A DNA stretch of 64,000 bases from Symbiodinium natans (Eukaryota > Sar > Dinophyceae > Suessiales > Symbiodiniaceae): NCBI GenBank assembly GCA_905221605.1, contig CAJNDS010000335.1, positions 925,579 to 989,578 on the forward strand. Direction: 5' to 3'. The notes under the pieces are model-generated. The model was not told the origin of the DNA and made no database searches. It saw only the letters and a list, made by a program, of their open reading frames with translations. The position numbers were made by a program, and so were the translations under genes. Positions 19,552 to 29,499 of this stretch are shown here, piece by piece; position 1 is the first letter of the stretch, and each line of letters starts with the position of its first letter.

Positions 19552-20222
19552 TTGCAGGGGATCCAGCTGCCCAGGACCCTGCAGACGTTGACGTTTGGAC
19601 ATGACTTCAACCAGAGCTTGCAGGGGATCCAGCTGCCGAGCACCCTGCAGACATTGACGCTGGGCGACCAGAGCTTGCAGGGAATCCAGCTGCCCAGCAC
19701 CCTGCAGACGTTGACGTTCGGCGACAACTTCAACCAGAGCCTGGAGGGGATCCAGCTGCCCAGCACCCTGCAGACGTTGACGTTCGGCGACAAGTTCAAC
19801 CGGAGCTTGGAGGGGATCCAGCTGCCCAGCACCCTGCAGACGTTGACATTCGGTCGGTACTTCAACCGGAGTTTGGAAGGGTTCCAGCTGCCTAGCACCC
19901 TGCAGACGTTGACGTTTGGACATGACTTCAACCAGAGCTTGCAGGGGATCCAGCTGCCCAGGACCCTGCAGACGTTGACGTTTGGACATGACTTCAACCA
20001 GAGCTTGCAGGGGATCCAGCTGCCGAGCACCCTGCAGACATTGACGCTGGGCGACCAGAGCTTGCAGGGAATCCAGCTGCCCAGCACCCTGCAGACGTTG
20101 ACGTTCGGCGACAACTTCAACCAGAGCCTGGAGGGGATCCAGCTGCCCAGCACCCTGCAGACGTTGACGTTCGGCGACAAGTTCAACCGGAGCTTGGAGG
20201 GGATCCAGCTGCCCAGCACCCT
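19552..20222 (+). repeat. Internal duplication with 387-bp period
   Basis: About 280 bp from 19552 recurs, almost or fully identical, 387 bp (129 codons) downstream, including the unusual short repeat LGDQSLQGIQLP. The shift keeps frame and 22-residue phasing. Confidence 0.85.
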
Positions 20223-21103
20223 GCAGACATTGACATTTGGCCAGGACGTCAATCAGAGCTTGGAGATGATCCAGCTGCCCGGCAGCCTGCAGACGCTGAC
20301 GTTGGGACATGACTTCAGCCAGAGTTTGGAGGGGATCCAGCTGCCAAGCACTCTGCAGACGTTGACGTTTGGCTGGTGTTTCAACCAGAGCTTGGAGAGG
20401 ATCCAGCTGCCCAGCACTCTGCAAACATTGACCCTTGGCTACAGGTTCAACCGGAGCTTGCAGGGGATCCAGCTGCCCAGCACCCTGCAGACGTTGACGT
20501 TTGGCGGCCACTTCAATCAGAGCTTGGAGCAGGTCCAGCTGCCCAGCACCCTGCAGACATTGACGTTTGGACATGACTTCAACCAGAGTTTGGCGGGGAT
20601 CCAACTGCCTAGCACCCTGCAGACGTTGACGTTTGGCTTGACTTTCAATCAGAGTTTGGAGGGGATCAAGCTGCCCAGCAGTCTGCAAACGTTGACGTTT
20701 GGTGACAAGTTCAACCAAAGCTTGGAGGGGATCCAGCTGCCAAGCACCCTGAGGACGTTGAAGTTTGGCCTCGAGTTCAACCAGAGCTTGCAGGGAATCC
20801 AGCTGCCCAGCACCCTGCAGACGTTGACGTTTGGAGTGAAGTTCAACCAGAGCTTGCAGGGGATCCCGCTGCCCAGCGCACTGCAGACGCTGACGTTTGG
20901 ACCGATGTTCAACCAGAGTTTGGAGGGGATCCAGCTGCCCAGCACCCTGCAGACGTTGAAATTTGGACATCGGAGTTTGAAGGGGGTCCAGCTCCCCAAC
21001 AGCCTGCAGATTGTCCAGCTACGGTCGTTTCGTGTTGCCACCGCCATGAGCACACCGTAGGCATGCACAAGACAATGGGCATGCTTGGATGACACGAAAA
21101 AAC

Positions 21104-21282
21104 TTAACCCTAAACCCTAAACCCTAAACCCTAAACCCTAAACCCTAAACCCTAAACCCTAAACCCTAAACCCTAAACCCTAAACCCTAAACCCTAAACC
21201 CTAAACCCAACACCTAACCCTAAACCCTAAACCTAAACACTAAACCCTAAAACCCTAAATACCCTAAACCCTAAACCCTAAA
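21104..21282 (-). repeat. CCCTAAA array
   Basis: Begins about 40 bp after the FNIP stop codon. Confidence 0.95.
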
Positions 21283-21374
21283 GCCCAAGCTGGGACCCTA
21301 ACACTTGAACCCGAGGCCTTCGGTACAGGTGCAGCGTAGATTTTGGCTTCTCTTTGGGGGGGGGGGGGGGGGGG

Positions 21375-21565
21375 TACAACAAAACACCAACAACACCAAC
21401 AACACCGACAACACCAATAACACCAACAACACCAACAACACCAACAACACCGACAACACCAACAACACCAACAACACCAACAACACCAACAACACCAACA
21501 ACACCAACAACACCAACAACACCAACAACACCAACAGCAACGACAACACCAACAGCAACAACGAC
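21375..21565. repeat. (ACCAACAAC)n microsatellite
   Basis: ACC/AAC trinucleotide array after a G run. The Asn-Thr, Trp-Cys-Cys and Leu-Val frames on both strands are composition artefacts. Confidence 0.95.
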
Positions 21566-21659
21566 GTCCAGACACTCCCAAGCACGCCAAGCACCCCAAG
21601 CACCCTGGAAAGGCCCGCTTCAAGGTGCAACGGGTTCAAACCCTAGCTAAAAAAATTCA

Positions 21660-21735
21660 AAGTCTAACTCTAGTTACCCTACTTGTTACCCCCTGGTATA
21701 AGTACCCATGGCCCATGAACCATCAAACCCCCGAA
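21660..21735. mobile_element. MITE right-end remnant
   Basis: TAGTTACCCTACTTGTTACC ... TAAGTACCCATG ... ATGAACCATCAAA, related to the GGGTAGTT subfamily at 7107-7216. The left arm is lost. Confidence 0.4.
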
Positions 21736-21870
21736 GCCTAAACCCTAAACCCTAAACCCTAAACCCTAAACCCTAAACCCTAAACCCGAAACCCGAAACC
21801 CGAAACCCCTAAACCCCTAAACCCCTAAACCCCAAACCCTAAACCCTAAACCCTAAACCCTAAACCCCAG

Positions 21871-21925
21871 ATCCTCACTTCTTGAGGAGGCGCATGCAGC
21901 CGAAGGTGCTGCTGAAGGAGACCAG
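21871..21925 (+). CDS. Candidate internal exon
   Basis: Acceptor AACCCCAG|A is formed by a variant repeat unit; donor ACCAG|GTTCGC. The frame reads SSLLEEAHAAEGAAEGDQ, acidic and helical. Family unknown. Confidence 0.5.
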
Positions 21926-21949
21926 GTTCGCTGCCTAATCTTTCTGACT

Positions 21950-22640
21950 TAGGGTTTGGGGTTTAGGGTTTAGGGTTAAGGGTTTAGGGTTTAGGGTTTA
22001 GGGTTTGGGGTTTGGGGTTTAGGGTTTCGGGTTTAGGGTTTAGGGTTCAGGGTTTGGGGTTGTTGGTTTAGAAGTTTACGAAGGGTTTTTGAGGTTTGTA
22101 GCTTGAGGGGGGCCTTTCGATCTAGGATTTAGGGGCCGAGGGTCCGGGGAGCACGGTACTCTTCAAGCAGTTACATGGTCCCTGCCTGTGGTCCAGGGTT
22201 TAGGGTAGGGTTTAGGGTTTTGGGTTTAGGGTATAGGGTTTAGGGTTTAGGGTTTAGGGTTTAGGGTCTAGGGTTTAGCGTTTAGGGTCTAACGTGGTCC
22301 CTTACCTTAAACGGGTTCTAAAGTATAGGGTTCTGAGTGACATAGGGTGGTAGAAGGGGTTTGTGAGGGTTTCCCATTGAGGCCCAGATGAAGGGGCCAC
22401 GCAACTACTCAGAGATAGGGAGTTCGGCACCTTTAGATCTCCCTGCATCCTTCGAAGGGATTCTACGGCGTACCCAATTCCTAAGGGGCTGTACCCTAAG
22501 CGTCCACGTGCTTTCACCAAATCAACGGACCATGTAACATGAAGGCCCAGACAGGGTGAGGAGTTTAGGGTTTAGGGTTTAGGGTTTAGGGTTTGGGGTT
22601 TAGGGTTCAGGGTTCAGGGTTTCAGGTCCAGGGTTTGGGG
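21950..22640 (+). repeat. TTTAGGG tracts with MITE remnants
   Basis: TTTAGGG at 21950-22060, 22196-22290 and 22562-22640. Between them are fragments of the GTTACATGGTCCC family (22165-22185 and about 22290-22412). No gene seen. Confidence 0.65.
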
Positions 22641-22948
22641 CTTAGTTAGGGGTATAGCGGACTTGGAGGATCGGGCAGATGATTAGCCCAACTGAGTAAG
22701 CAGTTACAAAGTAGCATTCATTTCCCAAAACGGACAGTAGGGGTTTATCATACTCAATAACCCTGTTGAGTGACAACAGTGGCAACTTACTAAGCCCCCC
22801 GATCTTCCAAAAGGGGTCCCCAATGCGTCCTACGCCCGATACCGCCAGCCTTTATGCGACCCCCAAGCCCCAAACTCCCAACCCCAAACTCTAAACCCCA
22901 AACCCCAACCCCCCCCAAACCCTAAACTCAAACTCAAACCCTACGCCA
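22641..22948. other. Unique non-coding stretch
   Basis: TIR-like arms GGACTTGGAGGATCGGGC (22660) and CCCCCCGATCTTCCAAAAGG (22795) suggest a decayed element. No exon is supported. Confidence 0.35.
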
Positions 22949-23050
22949 AGGGTGGGGGGGAGGGAGGGGGGGTGGGCGGGGGGTGGGGGGGGGGGGGGGG
23001 GGGGGGGGTGGGGGGGGGTGGGGGGGGGGTGGGGGGGGGGGGGGGGGGGG
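22949..23050. repeat. G-rich low-complexity tract
   Basis: Long G runs with sparse T; the glycine-rich and proline-rich open frames here are artefacts. Confidence 0.9.
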
Positions 23051-23218
23051 CGCTTAAGCCCCTCGACCTCGAGGGCGCAACGCCCGTCTCCCACAACTCC
23101 GAGGTCGGTAGCACCCACGATGGGCGCGGTACCGGAGCCCGTTCTCCTCGAAACTGGTACTGGTCCCAATTTCCAACACAAGCTCCGTGAGGTGTTTGCT
23201 TTAAGGTCTAGGGTTTAG

Positions 23219-23351
23219 GTACTCTCAATGCCGTGGACGGCGTTGAGTGGGAGAAAGGTGTTAGATGGCCCTCCACGCTCGGGCCACAGCTGCTCTTCGC
23301 ACCTGACGAAGCTTTCGAGCCTCTTCTGCATCCGAACAGTCACCGCGCCTG
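23219..23351 (+). CDS. Candidate exon
   Basis: The acceptor TTTAG|G is provided by a TTTAGGG unit. About 44 codons read TLNAVDGVEWEKGVRWPSTL then GPQLLFAPDEAFEPLLHPNS, with exon-like composition. The CCCTAAA array starts right after. Donor unclear. Family unknown. Confidence 0.45.
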
Positions 23352-23352
23352 C

Positions 23353-23445
23353 GACCCTAAACCCTAAACCCTAAACCCTAAACCCTAAACCCTAAACCCT
23401 AAACCCTAAACCCTAAACCCTAAACCCTAAACCCTAAACCCTAAA
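23353..23445 (-). repeat. CCCTAAA array
   Basis: Perfect array between two exon-like islands. Confidence 0.95.
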
Positions 23446-23469
23446 ACCCCCCTCGCCCCCAATTGCAAG

Positions 23470-23550
23470 CCTCATCCTGGTGCCCAGTCTGCCGGCGAGC
23501 GACGAAAACGCGCCGCGACGCGCCTTGACAAGGCTGAGGAGCTGGCGAAG
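23470..23550 (+). CDS. Candidate internal exon, coiled-coil-like
   Basis: Acceptor AATTGCAAG|CCT; GA donor GCGAAG|GACCTA. The 27 codons include GERRKRAATRLDKAEELAK, phase 0 at both ends. Charged helix; family unknown. Confidence 0.5.
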
Positions 23551-23563
23551 GACCTACTTGTAT

Positions 23564-23650
23564 AGGGTTTAGGGTTTAGGGTTTAGGGTTTAGGGTTTAG
23601 GGTTTAGGGTTTAGTGTTTAGGGTTGGGAGTTTAGGGTTTAGGGTGTAGG
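23564..23650 (+). repeat. TTTAGGG tract
   Basis: Telomere-type array, opposite in orientation to the array at 23353-23445. Confidence 0.9.
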
Positions 23651-23872
23651 GTTGGTTTCATAGGGCTCAGGGGTACGGGGGCTGAGGCTTCAGAGGACCT
23701 AGGTTCGCCTGAAGTCATTTTTCTGTGCTTGAGGTCTATGGGCTAGGGCAACCCCTAAAGCCTCAACCCTAACCCTAAACCCTAAACCCTAAACCCACAC
23801 CCTAAACCTTAAACCTTAAACCCTAAACCATTCTTACAAACAAATATAACATAATGTGAATGACTTTGCGAG

Positions 23873-24013
23873 CAAGGTCACTACAAGGTCACCACAAGGT
23901 CATAAATTAGCGGGCTAGGTCATTACAAGTTCACTGCAAGGTCCCATGACCTCGTTATGACCTTGCCCGCTAATCTTATGACCTTGCCTTGTAGTGACCT
24001 TGTAGTGACCTTG
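23873..24013. repeat. Palindrome built of CAAGGTCACTA units
   Basis: The left arm repeats CAAGGTCACTACAAGGTCACC and TAGCGGGC; the right arm is its complement (GCCCGCTAATCTTATGACCTTG ... GTAGTGACCTTG). About 60 bp per arm, able to form a long hairpin. Confidence 0.85.
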
Positions 24014-24577
24014 AGGTCCCCCACAAGGTCCCCCATTCCCCTCCCCTCCCCCACCCCGCCTCCCCTCCATTTACAGGGCCTAGGCTCAGTGAGGGTGGAA
24101 GGGTTCAGTTCAGGGCCGAGGGTTCTCAGGGTAGGGTTTAAGGAGCATTTAGGGTTTAAGGCTTCAGGGCCGAGTGCTTAGGGTTTGGATTGTTTGCGAA
24201 ACTTTCGTGCATCTGAAAAGCTGCTAAACTAGGTGAATGCTTGAACTTGGAGATGCTGAACCCTAAGCCCTAAGCCCTAAGCCTTAAGCCCTAAGCCCGA
24301 AGCCCTCAACCCTAAACCCTAAACCCTACACCCTCAGTGCGACCCGTTTTGAGTTCTCAGGGTCGAGAGAGGGATTGGACTGAGCTCAAAGCCATGCACG
24401 GCCCAACAGGGCGCGGCACCGCCCAAGACCTACACTTGGGTGCGGTTGAAGGTTTAGGGTTTAGGGTTTACCACAACATGGAAGATACGATGGTTTCTTT
24501 CAGACGTTAGCTCTTTTTAAATTTAACGATAATGAATCCAGGGACCTTCGAAACCCTAAGCCGTAAAACCTAGACCT

Positions 24578-24795
24578 TACTTGAAGGTTCCGGTACTATG
24601 ACGCAATTAGAACTGTACTGATAGCCCAATTATAGCCATAATCGGGATTTTAAGGGGCTTCATAAGTGGGATATACGTAACTTACACCCTAAACCCTAAA
24701 CCCTAAACCCGAAACCCGAAACCCTCAACCGCACCCAGGTATAGTTCTCGGGTGATGTGGTTATACTTGGATTAGAAGAACCATGGACCTCCAAG
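24578..24795. mobile_element. MITE, TA/CTTGGAGG family (copy 4), split by CCCTAAA
   Basis: Left part TACTTGAAGGTTCCGGTACT to about 24682, right part GTTATACTTGGATTAG ... CATGGACCTCCAAG. Between them lies CCCTAAA/CCCGAAA repeat (24683-24731). Confidence 0.65.
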
Positions 24796-24802
24796 TCAGC
24801 AA

Positions 24803-24870
24803 ACCCTAAACCCTAAACCCTAAACCCTAAACCCTAAACCCTAAACCCTAAACCCTAAACCCTAAACCCC
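24803..24870 (-). repeat. CCCTAAA array
   Basis: Short near-perfect array. Confidence 0.9.
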
Positions 24871-24911
24871 CCCCCAAACCCCTAAACCCTACGCCCTCAA
24901 GCCGTCAACAG

Positions 24912-24975
24912 CCAGGAGGCTCTCCTCCTCGCCCGGCGCGCCGGGAATCCCTCGCTGGGACCCCAGAAGCAGTAG
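24912..24975 (+). CDS. Candidate terminal exon
   Basis: Acceptor GTCAACAG|C; the frame reads QEALLLARRAGNPSLGPQKQ then TAG at 24973. Helix then tail; family unknown. Confidence 0.45.
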
Positions 24976-25385
24976 ATTTTGAGGGCTGAGCCTAAACCCT
25001 AAACCGTGTAAACCCTAAACCCTAAACCCTACAAACCCTAAACCCTGAACCTCTGAACCCTAAACCCTAAACCCTAAACCCTAAACCCTAAACCCTAAGC
25101 CCTATACCCTACACCCCAAAACCCTGACACCCGAAATCCCGACATACCCCAAGCCCTCAAACATAGCTTCCATTTGCTTAAGAACCCCCCAAAAGAATAA
25201 CAAAAAGATTCTTCCTTATAAGGGTCAGATAGGGATTTTGTTTTGTGGGGGTTCTTAAGCACATGGTAGATAGGGTTCAGGGTTTAGGGTTCTAGTGGCG
25301 GAAGCCATGGGGTACAACGAAGGGTTGAGGGTTGGGGGGGGGGGGGGGGGGGCATATAGGCCCTAAGTTGACAAACCCTAAACCC

Positions 25386-25445
25386 TGAGGTTTAGGGTTT
25401 AGGGTTTAGGGTTTAGGGTTTAGTGTTTAGGGTTTAGGGTTTAGG
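25386..25445 (+). repeat. TTTAGGG tract
   Basis: Telomere-type array. Confidence 0.85.
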
Positions 25446-25480
25446 AGCGGCTTGGGGCTGACCGGCTTGTCTGCTTGTAG

Positions 25481-25510
25481 GATCAGGCATCCAACCCCGA
25501 ACACCGTTAA
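25481..25510 (+). CDS. Possible short terminal exon
   Basis: Strong acceptor GGCTTGTCTGCTTGTAG|GAT; frame DQASNPEHR then TAA. Very short. Confidence 0.3.
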   Translation, partial: DQASNPEHR

Positions 25511-25542
25511 ACCCTAAGCCCCAAAACCCTAAACCTCACAAC

Positions 25543-25632
25543 CCTAAACCCTAAACCTCACAACCCTAAACCCTAAACCCTAAACCCTAAACCCTAAACC
25601 CTAAACCCTAAACCCTAAACCCTAAACCCTGA
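25543..25632 (-). repeat. CCCTAAA array
   Basis: Near-perfect array. Confidence 0.9.
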
Positions 25633-25660
25633 GCCCTCCCCAATCTACAAACCCTAAACT

Positions 25661-25796
25661 CTAAGGGTAGTTACATGGGGTCTTAAAAGATAGCCCCTTA
25701 CCCCCTGTAAAGGGTTCTGATGGGGCCCTGGGGGTTGTGTATGAGGGGTACATAAGGGGTCCCCTTCTAGGGGCGGGACCATGTAGCTACCCTAAG
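25661..25796. mobile_element. MITE, CTAAGGGTAG(T/C)TACATGG family
   Basis: Left end CTAAGGGTAGTTACATGGGG, right end CCATGTAGCTACCCTAAG: inverted. The interior carries GGGTTCTGA and GGGGTCC motifs shared with copies at 33791, 34834 and 38177. Confidence 0.7.
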
Positions 25797-26066
25797 ATAA
25801 ACCCCCCAAAGCCCTAAACTGTAAACCCCAAACCCTGAACCCTAAACCCTAAACCCTAAACCCTAAACCCTAAACCCTGAACCCTAAACCCTAAACCCTA
25901 AACCTGAAGATAACCCCCCCCCCAAAAAAAAAAATGACAAAGGAAAAAATAGAAGTAAAACAAAAACACCTTTAGACCCCGGAACCCCAGGGCCCAGCAC
26001 CCGAAACTGCCAGGTGCTTGGCGAACGGGCTGCATGCTGCAGCCATGGTTTCGACCTTGGTGTGGG

Positions 26067-26615
26067 GGTTTAGGGTTTAGGGTTTCGGGTTTAGGGTTTA
26101 GGGTTTAGGGTCTAGGGTTACAGGGTTCAGGGTTTAGGGTTCAGGGTTTAAAGTTACATTTACAAAAGGGCTTGGGCTTCAGGGGTTGATGAGCCATGGG
26201 GATTAAGAGTCCCTTGAACGGTGAATCCTCACTAGGAATTCGAAGCTGCCTTATGGGTAGTCATGGGACGTTTATTCACATGTCTCCGTTCTCCCTCTTT
26301 CTACCTTTTTTGATGCTCAAGCCCAAGCCCGAAACCCCGAACGATCCCAAGCGCACAACACAACAGTCCTTTCCGCACTTTAAGAAGCTCGTTTGACTAA
26401 GCAAGTCTACTTAGTATCCCCTAGAAACCCAGTTGTAATTCCCCATAGCTCACCTTACTTAGCCTACTTACTACGTCGAAAGGGCTTCAAGTAGGGCGTA
26501 GGGTCCTAAACTCGAAGCCCTGAGTTTAGGGTTCAGGAACCTGAGCGAGGCCTCGTGGGTTTAGGGTTTAGGGTTTAGGGTTTAGGGCTTAGGGTTTAGG
26601 GTTTAGAGTTCAGGA
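26067..26615 (+). repeat. TTTAGGG tracts around a unique block
   Basis: TTTAGGG at 26067-26150 and 26558-26615. The unique block 26160-26400 has an open frame ending TQQSFPHFKKLV then TGA, which could be a terminal exon but lacks clear boundaries. Confidence 0.5.
26402..26493. mobile_element. MITE, CTTGGAAGC(C/T)CTTTTGAC family (copy 1)
   Basis: Right end CTTACTACGTCGAAAGGGCTTCAAGTA matches the right end at 41725-41755. The left end is degenerate. Confidence 0.5.
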
Positions 26616-26974
26616 CAGTTCTTCAAACGATAACAGGGGCCCTCAAGTTAGTTAAAGAAGACGCCTGGCTGAGCCGAGGGGGGGGGGGGGCCGAGTAAAC
26701 CAAGCCCCGTGGAAGTCCTGCAACCTTCTTAAACTCTCAGTCCTAAGGCCTGAACCCCCCAAAACCCTAAACACTACATCCTAAACCCTAAACCCCAAAC
26801 CACAAACCCCAAACCCCAAACCCTAAACCCCAAACCCTATACCCTAAACCCTAAACCTCCTCCAAAAAGCGTCTGGGCATCAGAACCCCCCCAAAAGTGA
26901 GGCCTCTTAGAGAGCCGGAAGCCCATGCCATGAAGCACAGCAGATGAGCACATTCCGCCAACCCCTAAACCGCT

Positions 26975-27072
26975 TTAGGGTTTAGGGTTTAGGGTTTAGG
27001 GTTTAGGGTTTAGGGTTTAGGGTTTAGGGTTTAGGGTTTAGGGTTTAGGGTTTAGGGTTTAGGGTTTAGGGC
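26975..27072 (+). repeat. TTTAGGG array
   Basis: Perfect array of about 14 units. Confidence 0.95.
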
Positions 27073-27091
27073 AACCCTCAACCCTGCACAG

Positions 27092-27160
27092 AGGTGCAGC
27101 TGCAGCGAGGGAACTACGAGAACGCGCTGCAGCGGCTTGGCTGTTGGCTGTTGCGGCCTA
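27092..27160 (+). CDS. Candidate exon, TPR-like helix
   Basis: Acceptor CCTGCACAG|AG; the frame reads VQLQRGNYENALQRLGCWLL. GNYENALQRL resembles a tetratricopeptide repeat helix, which is an inference from one motif. The donor may be CAGCG|GCTTGG. Confidence 0.45.
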
Positions 27161-27479
27161 GCTCCTTAAACCCTAAACCCCTGAACCCTCATCCCCTTAA
27201 ACCCTCAAGCCCTCACGTGGTAAACCCTTAACCCCTTCCACCCCCTAACCCGAAACCCCTCAACCTCTTACCCGAAACCCTGGGGGTTTTTGAGCTCCGG
27301 CCCGCAGCCGCATAGCCTCAAGGCCAAACAGCATCTCATGGAATTTAGGGGAGTTCCTGTTGCCGGGTTTCGGGTTGGGTGTTTAGGGATTATAGGGATA
27401 AGGGTTTACCCCTAAACTCTCAACCCGAAATCCTAGGCTTGAGGGTAGAGGGTTGAAAGCTTCTACCTCCTCCACTGAA

Positions 27480-27574
27480 GTCACTTATACGCCCTTTGAG
27501 TTCCCTGGTATGGTAAAAATTGGGCTATAAGTACAGTTCTAATTGGGTTATTAAGTACCACGAACCTCCAAGTA
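27480..27574. mobile_element. MITE, TA/CTTGGAGG family (copy 5), right half
   Basis: Interior TAAGTACAGTTCTAATTGGG and right end ACCACGAACCTCCAAG plus TA; the left half is missing. Confidence 0.6.
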
Positions 27575-27775
27575 GTTTAGGGTTCTCACCCCTAAACCAG
27601 AGGGTTCGGGTTGCGGGTCGCTGCTGAATGCCCGAAGTAGCCAGACACTCCAAATACGCCTTGGTTACGAAGTATTCCTTAAGCCATATAAGAACCCTAG
27701 GAACCCTCTTACTATAAATGAAGGAATAGTCCCAGGGGTATTGGAGTCTCCGGGGATAGCACACCAAAGCAAGCA

Positions 27776-28814
27776 ATGGTCGAGGGACGGCCGCAGAAGG
27801 TGCTCAATGTTTGGCTGCTGTCTGGGTCGAAGTTGGCGGAGGCTCCCCTGGAAGAGGGCCCGCTCCAAGATGTGGGGGCGTTGAAGATCTTCTTAAAGGA
27901 CTTGTGTGGGCTCCCGCCATTCCTGCAAGTGCTCCTGTACGATCAAGTGCTGTTGGACGACTCCGCCCGGCTAGATGCCTTGCCTGGTCAGGACGTGCAG
28001 CTTGCGTTCGTACCCATCTCTGAACCCACCCAAGGCCAGCGAGCGGAGCTCTACCAAGGACTCTACGAGGCATCCCGGGCAGGCTTTGTGGACGTGTCTC
28101 GCCTGCTGCTGCACGCCCGGGCGGATGCCCGTGACGGGCAAGCAGCCTTGGCGATCCACGAGGCGTCGGAGCGAGGGAATGTGGAGCTCCTGCAGCTACT
28201 GGGTTCCTGTTCAGGAACTTAACAAGAAGTAGCAAGAAGAAGGGAAACCTTTACTTGCCGCATACCCATATTGAGGTTACAGTGTTACAGTCGCATAGTT
28301 TAAGTTCCTTGACCAGCAACCCAGGCTGCTGCTGCAAGCAGCTGCGGACCCATGCCAAGTCCTTGAGAAGCACCGGCGCCGGCGACTGCAGGAGGCGCCG
28401 CTCCTGGCGGCCGCCGACTGCGGCCACGTTGACGTGGCGCGCTTGCTGCTGCACTTCCAGGCAGACCCGAAGGCTTTGAGGGAGGAGTCCGGCTCCAGCA
28501 CGTCGGCCCTCTGCGTCGCAGCCAAGAAGGGGTTCCTGGAGCTGGTGCGCTTGCTGGTGGAGAGCCGGGCGGACGTGGACGACGGGTTCTACACCGGCCG
28601 CGAGCTGCGGAAGACGCCTCTGTCCGTGGCGTGCGAAGAGGGCCACATTGAAGTTGTGTCCTTGCTGCTTGAGGCTCGGGCTGATGTGGAGAAGTGCTCG
28701 CCGCAGAAGGCGGCGAGTCGCCGGAAGCACCTCACGATCATGCAGCTCTTGACCAACCGAGCGGGCGATGTCCCCGCCCCAAGCGCAGCGCGACAGCGGC
28801 AACGGAAAAGGTGA
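27776..28814 (+). CDS. Ubiquitin-like/ankyrin-repeat protein, one intron
   Basis: Exons 27776-28194 and 28325-28814 join through a GC-AG intron to a 302-residue protein. Residues about 8-85 (KVLNVWLLSGSKLAEAPLEE, then FLKDLCGLPPFLQVLLYDQ and LDALPGQDVQLAFV) look like the ubiquitin-like beta-grasp leader common on dinoflagellate ankyrin proteins. Ankyrin repeats follow: GFVDVSRLLLHARADARD, GNVELLQ|LLLQAAADP, GHVDVARLLLHFQAD, GFLELVRLLVESRADVDD and GHIEVVSLLLEARADVEK. The tail is basic (RQRQRKR). Without splicing the frame stops at 28220-28222 and a second frame opens; CA|GC...CAG|G joining gives a perfect repeat across the junction. It is probably an intracellular protein-interaction scaffold; the partner cannot be told. 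ATG chosen because the leader fold begins there. Confidence 0.85.
28195..28324 (+). other. GC-AG intron with terminal inverted repeats
   Basis: 130 nt. Inside, TGGGTTCCTGTTCAGGAACT plus TAA (from 28200) is inverted at 28300-28323 (TTAAGTTCCTTGACCAGCAA plus CCCA), about 21 of 24 matching. CAG stands at both edges. This fits an introner-like element, where a mobile sequence supplies the intron. Confidence 0.75.
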
Positions 28815-29427
28815 GGGGCATTTGAGGTGCCTTGAACTCGTACCCCGAAACCCCTAAACCCCTAACCGCCAGACCCTGAACCTAAGCTCATAAACCCCGA
28901 AACGCGAAACCCTAATCCCCAAACCCCCAAACCCGAAGCCCCCCAAGACCCAACCTGGACCACGCTTCCAAAAAGATCCAGCCTGCCTCCAATGCCTTCT
29001 GAGTGCTGCAACTCTAAACCCTAGGCCGGTTTAGGGTTTACGGTTTAGGGCTTAGGGTTGAGGGTCTGGGGTCTCTTTTGGAGGCGAGCCTTTTTGTGCG
29101 ATGACGGCTTGTGCAGACAAACGACCTTGCATCTTCAGAGTGATATCCCTAAACCCTAAACCCTAAACCCCAAACCCTAAACCCTAAACCCTAAACCCTA
29201 AACCCTAAACCCTAAAAATCATCTCTTGGAACAGCAAAGAGGCCCAAGCCCTGGCGCCTCAAAGTGAACCACATAGAGCTTCCGATGTGTTTTTTGTCCT
29301 GGCGGCCTAGGCTTTGGTAAGGATCAAGCCCTTAACTCTAAACCCTAAACCCTAAACCCTAAACCCTAAACCCTAAACCCTAAACCCTAAACCCTAAACC
29401 CTAAACCCTAAATGGGTGCTTGCAAAG
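28815..29427. repeat. Degenerate repeat then CCCTAAA tracts
   Basis: Downstream of the ankyrin gene: scattered CCC(T/G)AAA-like units, a TTTAGGG patch near 29030, CCCTAAA arrays at 29150-29216 and 29335-29413, and two unique islands with no convincing exon. Confidence 0.7.
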
Positions 29428-29495
29428 GAAGGCGGAGGCGGCGAGGAGGAAGTACGACGAGCCCCAGCCCCGGCTTTGCGTCGTAAAACCTGCAG
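29428..29495 (+). CDS. Candidate internal exon
   Basis: Acceptor TGCAAAG|G, donor CCTGCAG|GTTCTT. The frame reads KAEAARRKYDEPQPRLCVVK then PA, strongly exon-like codon use. Flanked by CCCTAAA and TTTAGGG tracts. Family unknown. Confidence 0.55.
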
Positions 29496-29499
29496 GTTC

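Larger units (their letters stand above)
18941..21060 (+). pseudogene. Ubiquitin-like/FNIP-repeat protein, damaged paralog
   Basis: Paralog of 50933-53161. Exon 1 (18941-19018) gives MSASHSGSAGERPFSIHGLG and YSLQV. A 107-bp insertion follows that is removed cleanly by a GA-AG splice (19019-19125), restoring VDISPMATGWEVVEAV of the ubiquitin-like domain. FNIP-type repeats of 22 residues (FNQSLQGIQLPSTLQTLTFG) then run to the end. An in-frame TGA at 19522-19524 arises where TTGACGTTTGGA reads TGACGTTTGGGA: one base lost and one gained, so the frame resumes at once. The N-terminus is shorter than in the paralog. FNIP repeats are leucine-rich-repeat-like folds usually thought to mediate protein contacts; the partner is unknown. 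The TGA could be an assembly error, in which case the gene would be intact. Confidence 0.75.

Noticed and set aside
19287-21095. Long antisense frames (up to 526 codons) over the first FNIP gene
   Set aside because: A 66-bp in-frame repeat keeps several frames open; only the + frame gives the FNIP consensus and a ubiquitin-like leader.
21264-21650. Trp-Cys-Cys, Leu-Val, Asn-Thr and Thr-Pro frames
   Set aside because: They are translations of the ACC/AAC trinucleotide array.
27804-28235. Antisense 143-codon frame over the ankyrin gene
   Set aside because: Shadow of the sense exon, which has clear ankyrin and ubiquitin-like features.
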